A stretch of 64,000 nt of DNA from Batkoa obscura (Eukaryota > Entomophthoromycota > Entomophthoromycetes > Entomophthorales > Batkoaceae): contig JASVEC010000062.1 in the NCBI GenBank assembly GCA_030770535.1, positions 1 to 64,000 of the forward strand, in the 5' to 3' direction. Shown here in pieces: positions 9,763 to 20,599 of the stretch. The translations under genes and the position numbers were made by a program. The notes beneath the pieces are model-generated. The model had not been told where the DNA came from. It was given only the letters and a program-made list of their open reading frames with translations, and did not search any database. Numbering within the stretch: the first letter of the stretch is position 1; each line of letters begins with the position of its first letter.

Positions 9763-12228
9763 TGGGGTTGTCTGAATTAGTTTCATTATTTTATCCAATT
9801 TTAAAAAAATTTGTATTTTAAAAACTTCGCTTAAAATTCTATAAAATCACATCTTTTATTAAAACAAAAGTACCCAAACACAGTTCTAAACCATTATATT
9901 ATAGCTCATACTGTAAGTTAGTTGAATTTCTACTAGATCTTAAATACATGTTCTTATAAAGCTTAATTGAGAAATATTTATTATCAACTGCTTTATAACC
10001 AACATCGTAGATTTATTATCAAATAAATAAACTACTTTAATGTTATAATTACATTATTAATATATTGCCAAGTTAATAAATAGCTGCATGGGAGGGAGTG
10101 GTCAGCCCCAAAACTATAATTGACCATCCCTATATAGTACAAGTAATAATAGTTTTTACATATTATTACAGTTACTTGTTCTTTGACTATTTATTAACTT
10201 AGCTACCAATAACTTAAGTAATCCTAACATTTAACAATCTATTTCTATCATTCAACAAACTACTTACTTGCTTAGTAAATATCGAAATTTTTAAATTCTC
10301 TGTTATCTTCGTAAGGTAAGCTGGGATCGATCTTTTAATTTTTCTGTTTTCTATAGACTCTATAACTTTAATTGGGACTATATCGCTTTTTTTTGATGTA
10401 TCAGATACTGGATAACAATGTAGTTTATTGTTATGTTTAATAAAATGTAAATACTTCTTAATGCCCTGCATCTCTATTATTCTTTTTGTATTTTTGTTTC
10501 TTTTATACTTTTTAAAAATTATATCTGTTTTCCCATTATTAACAGTCGAGTTATTAATTTTATTATGCTCACAAATAAAAGCCTCAAATCTTGAAATTAA
10601 TTGATCGATATCTTCTATTTTACCTAACGCTTCAAAACTACTTTTCCATTTTGAAAGGTTTCCAAAATGTCCATCAACTATACTTTTTCCATGATGCTCA
10701 GCAAAAAAATTAAGATTAACATTCAAACTACTATTTATTTTATGAATTTCTTTAAACATATAATGTAAGAACTCTTGGGATCTAAAATGATTTCCTGTAT
10801 CTGCCCATATATTAATTTTTGTAAACTTTTTAAATAGAAGCTCTGTAGAGATTAAATCGATTAAACAATCTCCTGCATATGCTGAATCATGATTCAATAT
10901 TTCAGATAAATAATCAAAGTAAACTTTGCCTATTGTTTTATCATCTTTTAAATATAATACACCAAAGCCTAATACTGATATAGCTTGTTTATTATAATGA
11001 TCTAAATTTATTGAATCTGGTCTTGTCCCTATTTCCATATTTTGTTTAAAATCTAAAACTATTATACAACTTTTGTTATTTAATTTTTTGATAGTTTCAT
11101 TAAATGTGTTTTTTTGAGTATCAACACAGAATTTATGTAATTTGTATAATTTTTCTTCTTCGTTGAAAATTTCTTCTATCTCTGCTTTGTTTTTTGCTGT
11201 ATTTATTTTATTTTCAAATAACTTTTTTCTAACTGTATACTGGGTACATATATTACATAGATCCGTTTTTCTTGCTGGATTTTTGAAATTAGTTGGTATA
11301 TATTTAAAGAACGTTGACCTGGCTACTGCTTTATCTCTTAGATCATTCAAATATTTACTATATATCATTCTTCTACTTTTATTTAATATATATATATTAT
11401 CTGATGAATATTTACTATCGTTATTTTTTTTATTAAATCTTGATGAAATAGTTGAATCATTTAGTAAATATTGTATGATAGTTTCAATTTGGTCATCTTT
11501 AATTTTTTTTGTATTTTTAATAATAGGTTTTAATGTTGATATTTTATTATTATTACTTGTTTTTGAATAATCATATTGATTTCTATTTATATTAAACCCA
11601 AAACTCTTACATTCATCAAAAGAATATACTGAAGCTATAGTTGATAATAACGCTACTTGCTGACTTTTGTTTCCTGTTTCCCTTAAAGCACTAATTTTAT
11701 ACATTACTTGATTAAGTTTATTATTATCGATAGTAAACTTTGATAATATATCTTTTCTTTGTTTTGTTTTATTATAAAATTCCATGAACCTTGGGTTGTT
11801 ATAAGTAGCTCTTAAAATTGATGTAAATGAATTACAATGTTTATATTGTGTACTCCTCCCTATTGTATTGAAGTTTTCAAAAATTCCATTTCGAAGTTTA
11901 GTTATGAAAGTTTGCATTTTATTTTTATTTCAACAAAAAATAAAGTCAAATAAAGTCAAATAACTGTGTTTATATAATTATGTATTTATATAATTATATA
12001 ATCATATAGTTATATATTATATATCTGTTAAATATCTAACAGAACTAACATAAAATATATAGTTAGGAAAATTAGCTATTTAAGAAAAGGAAACAATTAA
12101 AATAAGTTTTAAATAGAGACATTTAATTTTAGGCTTTTTAGATTTAACCGTTATATTGAACACAAACTTGGAATTTTAAATTTGGATTAATTTCTAAGTA
12201 GATTCTGAAACCAATTAGGACAGCCCCA
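9763..12228 (-). mobile_element. Intact DNA transposon, copy 1 (DDE/D, Sola-like?)
   Basis: A 2466-bp element carrying one transposase gene on the minus strand. The terminal inverted repeats are about 23 bp (TGGGGTTGTCTGAATTAG at the left, its imperfect complement at the right, about 19 of 23 matching). The flanks read ATAT on each side if the element starts at GGGG, or TA if it starts at TGGGG, so the duplication is 4 or 2 bp. It has the same length as copy 2 (21756-24221), and I found no difference in the parts compared, which implies very recent movement. The superfamily is not certain. A 4-bp duplication, G-rich ends and a Cys/His region before a D-D-E/D core suggest Sola, from memory. 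Confidence 0.9.
10214..11917 (-). CDS. Transposase, intact
   Basis: 567 residues, no intron. The N-terminal about 200 residues are basic and polar (likely DNA binding). A CNICTQY motif near residue 219 with a downstream KLHKFC probably binds zinc. An RNase-H-like catalytic core follows: CIIVLDFKQN (first Asp, about residue 288), INIWADTGNHF (second Asp, about 371), then NFFAEHHGKSIVDGHFG (about 405-421), which offers an acidic third residue and a His-rich loop. The protein is identical to that of copy 2. The order Cys-pair, D, D, HHGK-DGHFG matches a general pattern seen in several eukaryotic cut-and-paste families. Assigning it to Sola is tentative. Confidence 0.9.
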   Translation of the reverse strand: MQTFITKLRNGIFENFNTIGRSTQYKHCNSFTSILRATYNNPRFMEFYNKTKQRKDILSKFTIDNNKLNQVMYKISALRETGNKSQQVALLSTIASVYSFDECKSFGFNINRNQYDYSKTSNNNKISTLKPIIKNTKKIKDDQIETIIQYLLNDSTISSRFNKKNNDSKYSSDNIYILNKSRRMIYSKYLNDLRDKAVARSTFFKYIPTNFKNPARKTDLCNICTQYTVRKKLFENKINTAKNKAEIEEIFNEEEKLYKLHKFCVDTQKNTFNETIKKLNNKSCIIVLDFKQNMEIGTRPDSINLDHYNKQAISVLGFGVLYLKDDKTIGKVYFDYLSEILNHDSAYAGDCLIDLISTELLFKKFTKINIWADTGNHFRSQEFLHYMFKEIHKINSSLNVNLNFFAEHHGKSIVDGHFGNLSKWKSSFEALGKIEDIDQLISRFEAFICEHNKINNSTVNNGKTDIIFKKYKRNKNTKRIIEMQGIKKYLHFIKHNNKLHCYPVSDTSKKSDIVPIKVIESIENRKIKRSIPAYLTKITENLKISIFTKQVSSLLNDRNRLLNVRIT

Positions 12229-12516
12229 TATAAAAGTTGATTCAATAACTATCATTCTATAATAAACATTAAATTGATGTCACTTTGAAATAACTTTTAT
12301 TAAATATTGAATAGTAGATTGTAAACAATTAATGAAAAATCAAATAAAGTTATATTATATATAGATGTTCAATTTTTACAATTAATATAGAAAATAGTAA
12401 ACAAGATTAATTCACGAAGATTCAAGTTATTGAAAAATAAATGATGAAATGAAAAGGATCAAATTGATTAAAATTTACTAAAGTAAATCGTTTTGTACTA
12501 ATTGAACTAAGCTATT

Positions 12517-13421
12517 TTAGTTTTCTATAGGGGTGGCCAAGTTATACATTTGAGCACCAACGGAGTAATCTTTACCCTCTACTCTTTCAATAGGTGGTGG
12601 AAAGTGTTCACGTTTGGATTTATAATATTCTTCGTGAACCGATCCCTCTTTAGCTGGGTTATAAGTAAGGTATAAAGCTTTACGAGATGTATTAGTAGTG
12701 TTCTTATCCGATCTATGAGCTAAGTAAGATCCAAATACAACTACATCACCCTGTAAATTTATTAATAAAAAAGGAAAGATGAAATTAATTGAGCTTACAA
12801 CTTCAGCTTCAATATGAACCCAATTTTGTTTTTCACACCATTCTTTAGCTAAGGTGGTATCCTCTTCCATTGGCAATGTACCGAGTACATGTGATTTAGG
12901 TACTAATTGTAAACAACCATTAGCAACGGTCATCTTATCTACAGCGTATAAAACGGTAACATGAGTACTTTGTCCAAGGTGAGTAAAGGTGGTGAAATCC
13001 TGATGAGCTAATAAAAAATCAAAATAATGAATAAAACAACCTAAATCAATTTACCTGGGAATCCATTTCCACCTGGCAACTTATAGTTTAACTTTTCTTT
13101 AAAGATAACATAAGGCTCGTTAAACACTTGTTCTAAAAGACTGGATACACGTTGGCCAGACACAAATTGGGCGACCGTTGATGAGTAAGGAGTAAAGTTT
13201 TCAGTACGACATAATTTCCTTTTTCCAGTTTCATTATCTTTTTCAAAATAATGCATCCACTTTCCTTTTTCCTCGGGCCAATTACTGATTTCTTTACACC
13301 CTTCAACTAATAATTCTTTACCCGATTGGTTTAAGAAATCTTTAAGAACTAAATAACCTTCACGGTCATAAAATTCCTTGTCTTCTTTAGATAAGATATA
13401 ATTAGTGTTTAAGAAATCCAT
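12517..13421 (-). CDS. PhyH-family Fe(II)/2-oxoglutarate oxygenase (possible PhnY/TmpA-like)
   Basis: Three exons on the minus strand: 13421-13055, 13007-12799 and 12750-12517, giving 269 residues. The phases agree, and each intron has GTAA and TAG/CAG ends. The phytanoyl-CoA-dioxygenase fold shows the iron triad: His124-Gln-Asp126 (split by intron 1) and His204 (LAHRSDKN), plus Arg215 as the likely 2-oxoglutarate contact. KLPGGNGFPAHQDF and GCLQLVPKSH are typical of the family. It is divergent from the HD protein at 14474. In bacteria PhnY (PhyH family) hydroxylates 2-aminoethylphosphonate and PhnZ (HD) then cleaves it, while TmpA/TmpB act on the trimethyl form. The pairing suggests this role. 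By sequence alone it could be another small-molecule hydroxylase. Confidence 0.88.
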
Positions 13422-14473
13422 TTACTAAGATGAAAGATCAATTAAATTAAATTATAAAATGAAGTATGAACTTACTTTTAGTTGCTTTTAATTACTTTAA
13501 AGTTGAAGTCTAATTAAAACAAAATTTATCTACTTATATACTTTTATGTAGCTGTCAATTTTCTTCATAAAAAGTCTACTGTGTTGATATCATAAGAACC
13601 GTTTTAAGCAATCACAATCCAGCAGAACAATTATTTAAATGGTCTGATAATATTTGCTTTGTATATATTTGAATATAATAATCAAATAAATGTTAGCTTT
13701 TAGCCAACTATATTCAATTTGAACCCACGTGCGAGTTCGAAAATTTTGGTCAAATCTGATTTTCTTAAAATAAAATCTATACTTAAAAATGATTTATTGA
13801 AATAATGAAATTTAAGCCTTCTACTTATTATGGGTATGTATCTTGATTTTTAAAAAAACAAAGTTTATTAAAATTTTTAGATTGCTTATAATATACAAAT
13901 TTACGTTTTATTCTATTTCGACATTTATATTGTTTTTATTATTATATGATATACTTAACTATCTTTAAATTATCAACAATCTTTGGTTTATCGCAGATGA
14001 GTTGAGTTTAGAAGAGATGAACTCAAATGACAATTCAAGATAAAAATAGAACCTGTTGTACTTCAAGGTTATTAGCATTACATTGTATTTCATATAAGAA
14101 TAAATGACAACTGTTTATTAACAGTCGTTAAGGTTCAAAAATTAACCTTTATTGTTTATAAGATGAAACTACAGCTAAATCAGTAAATAATAATAAATCA
14201 CAAAGAAAAAGTTAATTTAATTTATTATATTACAATAAATAAGATAAACTAATTCATTCCTATTCATAATCTTATTACTTATTTTCTATATAGTAAATGA
14301 TAGAAATCATAGTCAATTAAAACCTATAATTTTAAAATGTGATTGAAAAGTGGAACTTTTGAAATACAATTCGAAATTAAATCATTAATCTATTAATATT
14401 AACCAAAAACTTTAAATTCCATCCCATTCCAACACTTATCATTTTATCGCTTTTTTAATCCTAAAAATTCCAT
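13422..14473. promoter_or_regulatory. Shared divergent promoter region of the PhyH/HD pair
   Basis: 1052 bp between two start codons facing apart. On the minus side a TATA box (GTATATAAG, 13534-13542) lies about 115 bp upstream of the PhyH start. No equally clear TATA box precedes the HD gene. Nothing else coding or repetitive is visible. Co-regulation of the pair from this region is inference. Confidence 0.5.
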
Positions 14474-15196
14474 ATGGTCAACATAGCCTTGAAACAAACC
14501 GCCGCCATTAAAGTTGCCAATAAACTATTTAAAGTTTTAGAAGATGGCAGTGCAACTGAATATTTTGGTGAAAATATTTCCCAACTTGAACATTGTTTAC
14601 AAGCAGCCCAATTCGCTTTACTTAGTAATTCCGATGATGAAACAATAATTGGTGCGCTCCTCCACGATATTGGTCAATTTCTATCCTTTGATGAACGTCA
14701 CACTATGTATTCTGAAGAGATGGGTGATGGGGTTAAAGTGGGTGTAAAATCGCATGATAAATTAGGTGAAGTTTATTTAAGAAATTTAGGCTTTTCAGAA
14801 AAAGTTTGTATATTAGTTGGATCTCATGTAGAGGCTAAGAGGTATCTCACAGGTAAAGATAAGAGCTATCATGATAAATTGAGTCAAGCTAGTCAGGCAT
14901 CGCTTAAGTGTCAGGTAAGTTCAATTCTATTTTATAAATTATTTTGAACTTTTACTTTAAATTGCAAAAATGTAAAAAAAAGTGAAGATTATTAAATATT
15001 AAATTATTAGGGGGGACCATATACTGGAGAACAAGTAATTGAATTTGAAAAAGGAGCATATGCAAAGGAAATTGTTAACATGAGACTTTGGGATGATCAA
15101 GCTAAAATTGAAAATTACTCAACAATGCCTTTACAATTTTATCAACAAATGATTGTGTATCATCTTATCAAATCACCTACTTTTAAAATAGAATAA
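14474..15196 (+). CDS. phnZ: HD-domain mixed-valent diiron oxygenase, PhnZ-like
   Basis: Two exons (14474-14914, 15011-15196), 208 residues. An HD fold is clear: LEHCLQAAQFA, then GALLHDIGQ. The spacing of key residues matches what I recall for bacterial PhnZ: Tyr30 and Glu33 (PhnZ Y24, E27), iron ligands His40, His64-Asp65, His94, His118 and Asp175 (PhnZ H34, H58-D59, H80, H104, D161), and phosphonate contacts Lys122, Ser140 and Arg172 (PhnZ K108, S126, R158). PhnZ His62 is replaced by Gln68. PhnZ oxidatively splits 2-amino-1-hydroxyethylphosphonate into glycine and phosphate. MIOX and TmpB are relatives with the same metal set. An ordinary HD phosphohydrolase is less likely because of Tyr30 and Glu33. 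Confidence 0.85.
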
Positions 15197-15561
15197 ATCA
15201 TCACTTTTAATAAATGAAAACTTCTATTTTTTGATTATAAAATTTAACTCTCATAATACTTTGTTTTTAAATTTTTAAATTTATTAACAATAATAGCTTA
15301 TGATTTGAATTGAATAATTGTTGTAATATAAATTAAGAGTATATAGGTTAGGACTTATATATTTATATTTTTGTATTTTTAACTTACCTTGTATAATTCT
15401 TTTGTGATCTTATTTAAGCTTTAAAATAATAGAATATATCAGAAATAAGCTTTTTTTTGTAATGAATTTGAGTTTACATTAGTTAACTAAACATTTGATT
15501 TCACTTAATAAACACTTGTAATTTGTTATCATTTTTCTTGTACTTGATAAAATTTGAACTT

Positions 15562-15668
15562 TATATGAGGATATGTTTTGTATTCAAGAATTCTACTAAC
15601 AATTTTTCCACTCAAACAGTGCTTAAATGATAGAAAAAATAATGAAGCCTAAAAAAACATTCCCATAT
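15562..15668 (-). mobile_element. MITE copy 2
   Basis: About 107 bp in reverse orientation. It starts TATATGAGGATATG and ends CATTCCCATATG, with the family interior CTCAAACAGTGCTTAAATG. It is diverged from the consensus at both ends. Confidence 0.75.
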
Positions 15669-15970
15669 GTAACTGTTATCTAGAGATTATTTGTCTCATT
15701 TTTTCACAACTTTAGTGTATTTTATATATATCATTATCTGTTATTTATTGTTTTTATTTATAAATAAGCTTTTTTTAAAAACAATTAGATTTTAGATTCA
15801 TTTATAATTAACAAAATATAAACTTTATAGTTTTAATTTTGGGGTTTAATTACAACTTATTATTATTAGCAAGTTATTAAAACTTTATCGCTTTTATAAC
15901 TACAACTCATTTATTGCTTTAGATAATAGTACTTTCTAAGTTATTTTATCATATATGACTTTAATATAAT

Positions 15971-16076
15971 ATATGGGGATGTTTTTTTTGGTTTTATTAC
16001 TTTTCTATTTTTTAAGCGCTATTTGAGGGGAAAGGTTGTTACTTAAGTCCTTAAACAAAAAAATACATCCCTATAT
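15971..16076 (+). mobile_element. MITE copy 3
   Basis: About 106 bp in forward orientation. The left end is ATATGGGGATGTTTTTT and the right end is ATACATCCCTATAT. Interior TTTTTTAAGCGCTATTTGAG. ATAT flanks are visible on both sides. Confidence 0.8.
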
Positions 16077-16311
16077 AATAAAATAAAGATAATGAACTCT
16101 CTTATTATCATCTTTACTATTATTATAATTTTATATTTATTGATATTTAGTAGATTCTATTAGCTGTCTCAAATTAGTTGATTAGATAATATTATAGAAC
16201 GTTGATTAATTTATTCTAAAAGTTAAAATGATTCAAATAAAGGCTCCTTTTATAGTTTATTTTAAATTTTTCTTAAGTATCAATAATTAATTAATTAATA
16301 TTATACTATAC

Positions 16312-16420
16312 ATATAAGGGTATTTTTTTTGATTTCATTACTTTTTCCATTTTTTAAGTGCTATTTAAGTGAAAAAATTGCTAATAAAATTCTTAAACAA
16401 AAAAAATCCTTCCCATATAT
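16312..16420 (+). mobile_element. MITE copy 4
   Basis: Forward orientation, about 109 bp. Left end ATATAAGGGTATTTTTT, right end ATCCTTCCCATATAT, interior CCATTTTTTAAGTGCTATTT. It lies just 3' of the multicopper oxidase gene. Confidence 0.75.
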
Positions 16421-16522
16421 AAACAAAAAAAATAAAATAAAAACAATAAAAACAATAAAAACTAAAAACAATTAAAAAGAATATTAAAAAAAATGTAAAT
16501 AATTTATTTTTTTTAATAAATT

Positions 16523-18262
16523 TTAATTCTTAGGAACATAGTTAATAATAACTATTTTACCCATGATGATATGAGCTGCCATATGACAATGCATAAACCA
16601 AGCCCCTGGGTTATCAGCCTTAAAGCGAATAGCATACCAACCACAAGGAAGATCATCTGAATTGAGTGGTTTTTCGCCTAATCCATCAAGTCCAGAAAAC
16701 ATATCTACACTATCATCAATAGGGCCAAGTCTAGAATTAGTTTGATTTAGAGGTTTACCCACTTCCGGAACATCTGTAATAAATTGAGTATAAGTATCTC
16801 TTAAAATAGGATTATTCTTAGTAGTCGCTAAATAATTATCAATCTTCGGACCATCTACTTTTGGATCATAAAATCCATCACCATGTCCAACAACATAGAA
16901 TGAATGACCATGTAAATGCCATGGATGAACTTCACAATGTTTACCAGTTGGCATTGTATGTTGTACAATAATTTGAACATCATCACCTTCTTTAATTTCA
17001 TAAATACCTGCACTTGGTTTATATTTTCCAGACTGCATATCTTCAATTAATACACTATCCCTTGGTTTATTATCATTATCATTGATAAACCATCTTGATA
17101 TTGTATTTGGTTTTCTTAATGTAACTATTAAATTGATTTCTTTAGTTGCCTTCTTTGGTACTGGGTAAAAATGTTTAGATAATCCTTTATTGTACCATTT
17201 AGAAGTAAATAGTTTAGATTCTACCCAATGGGAATATTCAAATTGTAATCCAGGTACTTGTTTATCTGTACGTATTAAAGATGAAGTACTCTTTGCGCCA
17301 TCATAATGAAGAATAGCTACTCCATTTTTAGCTACTGGTTTACGTGCTTCAGGTCTTAATTCATCACTCACTTGGGTATACATATAATAATTATCTACTT
17401 TTTTGTTTGTTTTCAATAATACAGAATATCGTTGACCACTACTTAATTCTACTCTATCTACTTTAATAGGATCAATTAAAGTGCCATCTGCTTCAATAAT
17501 AGTTAAATCATGACCTTCAATGTTATATGTAAATAGAGAATAGCCATTAGCACCTATCAAACGTAATCTATATGTTTTATTTGGTTTTACATTAATAACA
17601 CTAAAGCCATCATTGAATCTCTTTAAATCTTCAGCAGTACCACCATTCATATTATTCTCCCATTTTTGATAAGTTCTACCGTTAGTTAATATACTTTGGG
17701 ATTGATTACTAAATTTAAAAGGAACAGTAGTTAAGCCATGAATTAGTTCTTCTGTTGTTTTATGCCATCTTTCAGACAATAAGACAGTTATTTCTTCATC
17801 ATATTTATATTCCGAATTAAATTTAATAATATCATTCCAAATTTCTTTTTTATCTTGAACAATTAATGCTCCATAAATATGCTCTGAATCCATATCTGTA
17901 TGAGCATGATAAAAGTAAGTACCACTTTGATCATGTAAATTAAAACTATAAATGTAACTCTTTCCTGGCATTATAGGTTCTTGAGTGACCATAGGTGCTC
18001 CATCCGCTTTAATGGATCCTTTTTGAGTAATTCCATGCCAATGAATAGTTACATTCTTATGTAATTGATTATTCACTTTGATTTTGATTGAATCACCAGC
18101 AGTAGCATCAATTTGAGGACCTGGGAATTGACCATTGATTAATACCCCATCGACTACAAAGTTATCAGGTGCCATTTTAGCATCGGTAAGAGTCCATTCT
18201 TGACTCACTTCTTTGCTCAATATTAATTGAGTCAAATAAATTAAAGGTAAAAGTAATCTCAT
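16523..18262 (-). CDS. Secreted multicopper oxidase (laccase/ferroxidase type)
   Basis: Single exon, 579 residues. A signal peptide is evident (MRLLLPLIYLTQLILS). Three cupredoxin domains carry the copper motifs: HWHG (74-77), YHAH (118-121), HPWHLHGH (446-453) and HCHMAAH (558-564), so the T1 Cys559-His pair and the trinuclear T2/T3 site are complete. The overall form resembles fungal laccase/ascorbate-oxidase-like enzymes that couple four one-electron oxidations to reduction of oxygen to water. The residue ten after Cys559, usually Leu, Phe or Met at the T1 axial position, is Lys569 here, which is odd. There is no C-terminal membrane segment, so it is not a Fet3-type membrane enzyme. The substrate cannot be read from sequence. 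A TATA box lies about 40 bp upstream. Confidence 0.93.
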   Translation of the reverse strand: MRLLLPLIYLTQLILSKEVSQEWTLTDAKMAPDNFVVDGVLINGQFPGPQIDATAGDSIKIKVNNQLHKNVTIHWHGITQKGSIKADGAPMVTQEPIMPGKSYIYSFNLHDQSGTYFYHAHTDMDSEHIYGALIVQDKKEIWNDIIKFNSEYKYDEEITVLLSERWHKTTEELIHGLTTVPFKFSNQSQSILTNGRTYQKWENNMNGGTAEDLKRFNDGFSVINVKPNKTYRLRLIGANGYSLFTYNIEGHDLTIIEADGTLIDPIKVDRVELSSGQRYSVLLKTNKKVDNYYMYTQVSDELRPEARKPVAKNGVAILHYDGAKSTSSLIRTDKQVPGLQFEYSHWVESKLFTSKWYNKGLSKHFYPVPKKATKEINLIVTLRKPNTISRWFINDNDNKPRDSVLIEDMQSGKYKPSAGIYEIKEGDDVQIIVQHTMPTGKHCEVHPWHLHGHSFYVVGHGDGFYDPKVDGPKIDNYLATTKNNPILRDTYTQFITDVPEVGKPLNQTNSRLGPIDDSVDMFSGLDGLGEKPLNSDDLPCGWYAIRFKADNPGAWFMHCHMAAHIIMGKIVIINYVPKN

Positions 18263-18300
18263 ATTCTAATATTTGAATAATCAACAATGTATTTCCCTCA

Positions 18301-18311
18301 ACTTTTTATAC
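18301..18311 (-). promoter_or_regulatory. TATA box of multicopper oxidase
   Basis: On the minus strand AGTATAAAAAG lies about 40 bp upstream of the start codon at 18262. Confidence 0.5.
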
Positions 18312-19240
18312 TCAGTAAACTACCCTGCTTAGTGGAACCCAATTCAATGGGAAAACTAATTTAGGCGATATCTTGAAGCGCAATATTCTGTTGATCAATA
18401 CAAGTAAAGTTATAATTATTAATATATTATTTGTTAATAAGTTATTCAATTTCTCTTATAATATACTTATTTATTATGTCATTTAGCCTTTATTAAATAA
18501 AGTCAACTAATAAAAATACTAACTAATAAAGATATCAACATTCGACATCAATTAGGGTAAATTGAACTATAGCATTAATCTTTAGCATTTTTTATTAAAT
18601 CTGAACCTTCTCTATTAATTTTTAGAGTTGTTAAAATGTTACTACTTATTATAGTATGTTGCTTATATTTCTATTTTATCCATTAATTAAAATGGGAGCT
18701 ATTTTATTTAAGCTAAAATACCTCATTGAAATATGAAATATGAAATTTAATGGTTCAATATCGGTATAATAAATTATTATCAATTAGTTTTAAAGTAGTT
18801 GATAGGTTAATAGGTGTGATGATAGTATTTTAGAAACTTAAAATTTTTGATTTTATATTTAATATCGCCTTTTAACTTTCTATTGGTATGATTTCATTTT
18901 CTTATATGAAATAAGAAATTTATTTAATTTACCGATTTGATGTTTTCAACTTATTGATATTTTATCAAGCATATTAATTTGAGTTATTTAAAAACAACAA
19001 TAAAGTATAATGATAAAATAAGTTTTTTTATAAGTTTTATTACACTCCATTAAAGCGAAGTTACTTATAATGCTATTGATAATTCAATCGAATTTCTATA
19101 AGAAATAAATTAACTCAATAACAACTGAGTTATTAATTTATTTTTGCTATTTTAATCAACTTTGTCTTTAACAATTTGCTATTTTTTTTGAACTCGTTAT
19201 ATTAGCTCTCTTTAAAAATCTAAAACTAAACTTTAAACTA

Positions 19241-19349
19241 TATATGAGGATGTATTTTTGTGTTTAAGAATTTTACTAACAAATTTTCTGCTTAAATAGT
19301 GCTTAAAAAATGGAAAAAATAATGAAGTCAAAAAAAACACTCCCATATA
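19241..19349 (-). mobile_element. MITE copy 5
   Basis: Reverse orientation, about 109 bp. Left end TATATGAGGATGTATTT, right end ACACTCCCATATA, interior AATAGTGCTTAAAAAATGG. Confidence 0.8.
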
Positions 19350-19913
19350 CTGTTTAAATAAAGTGCTAAATATACAAACTCATTCTTATAGTACCATTTA
19401 CTTATCAAATAAAGCATCTCATAGTAAACTGAAACTTTTAACTTGATAGATTGACTTGAAATATTTTATAAAATTCAATAAAATTTATAAGAATTAGGAG
19501 TTAACTACCTTATTCACAATGAGTTCCTAGATTACGTTATTAAAGGGCGTAATATGTTTTAAAATAGAAGTAAAAAGTATTACTGGATCTACTACAGTAA
19601 TTAAACTTTTTAAAGCAGGCCCAAAATCTATCAGTTCTATAAAATTCTTTCTACTTTTTGATAATGCTTCCAGCATAGCTTTTACTTTAGTTGTTATCAG
19701 ATATAGAATCAAAAGTTTTTTAAACTAATAAGTTAAGGAGATGAAGCAATAATTAATGGCAAAACAATATAGGAGATTAACTCTATTTTTATAATTTAGT
19801 AACATATCTATTGATAAACAATAGTTTAATTTTTTATGTCCTTTTTTGTTACTTTACTTATCCTTGATTACTCTTTATTTTTTTTATTTTTTTCAGACTG
19901 ATTTTTAATCTTT

Positions 19914-20017
19914 AAATGGGAATATCTTTTTTGGCTTCACTTTTTCCATTTTTTAAGCACTATTTGAGCAGAAAAATTGTTAGTAAAATCCTTAAACACA
20001 AAGATACATCCCCAAAT
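19914..20017 (+). mobile_element. MITE copy 6
   Basis: Forward orientation, about 104 bp. Left end AATGGGAATATCTTTTTTGG, right end GATACATCCCCAAAT, interior TTTTTTAAGCACTATTTGAG. Confidence 0.75.
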
Positions 20018-20492
20018 GATACTCAGTTTTTAGTTTGTAGTTAATCTTACAAAGTTAATCTTACAAGTAATTTAAAAATACAATTAATTTAATAAATTAA
20101 TAAGTAAAATTTTATTTTATCTCCAAAAGTATAGCTATTATTTAGAAAAATGATAGACAATTTTTTAAAAACATGATAACAAAGCATTTATCAAAAATAA
20201 CATGAATTTTCTATAGCATACTAAATAGCACTATTTTAAAACATGGCTAGGTAAAAAGGCTAAGAAGGAATTTATTCAATCAAAAAGAAAATGAGAAATG
20301 AATTTGGAATCTATTTTAAAAATTGTAAATAACAGACTTGAAGTCCAAAGACATTTGAGAATTATGTTTAGAAGTTATGTTTCTTTTTAAAATTGTGTTT
20401 TCTTATTATTAATCATTTTTTGAAGTTAGTGTTTTGTAACATCTATTTAACTAAACAATTTCAATTGAAATTCCCTCAGGCTTTAAGTTTGA

Positions 20493-20599
20493 ATATGGGG
20501 ATGTTTTTTTTGATTTCATTACTTTTTCCATCTTTTAAATGCTATTTAAGTGGAAAAATTGTTAACAAAATTCTTAAACACAAAAATACATCCCCATAT
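20493..20599 (+). mobile_element. MITE copy 7
   Basis: Forward orientation, about 107 bp, well preserved. Left end ATATGGGGATGTTTTTTTT, right end AATACATCCCCATAT, with ATAT on both sides. It lies about 215 bp from the 3' end of the repeated-peptide gene. Confidence 0.85.

Larger units (their letters stand above)
15197..16522. other. Intergenic region with three MITEs
   Basis: About 1.3 kb between the 3' ends of the PhnZ-like and multicopper oxidase genes, which converge. MITE copies lie near 15562-15668, 15971-16076 and 16312-16420. The rest is AT-rich with A-runs and shows no gene. Confidence 0.6.

Noticed and set aside
11142-11570. 142-codon hydrophobic open frame antisense to the transposase (also at 22414-22842 and a shorter one at 59172-59435).
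   Set aside because: It is the complement of Lys/Asn-rich transposase codons in very AT-rich DNA and has no start context or features of its own.
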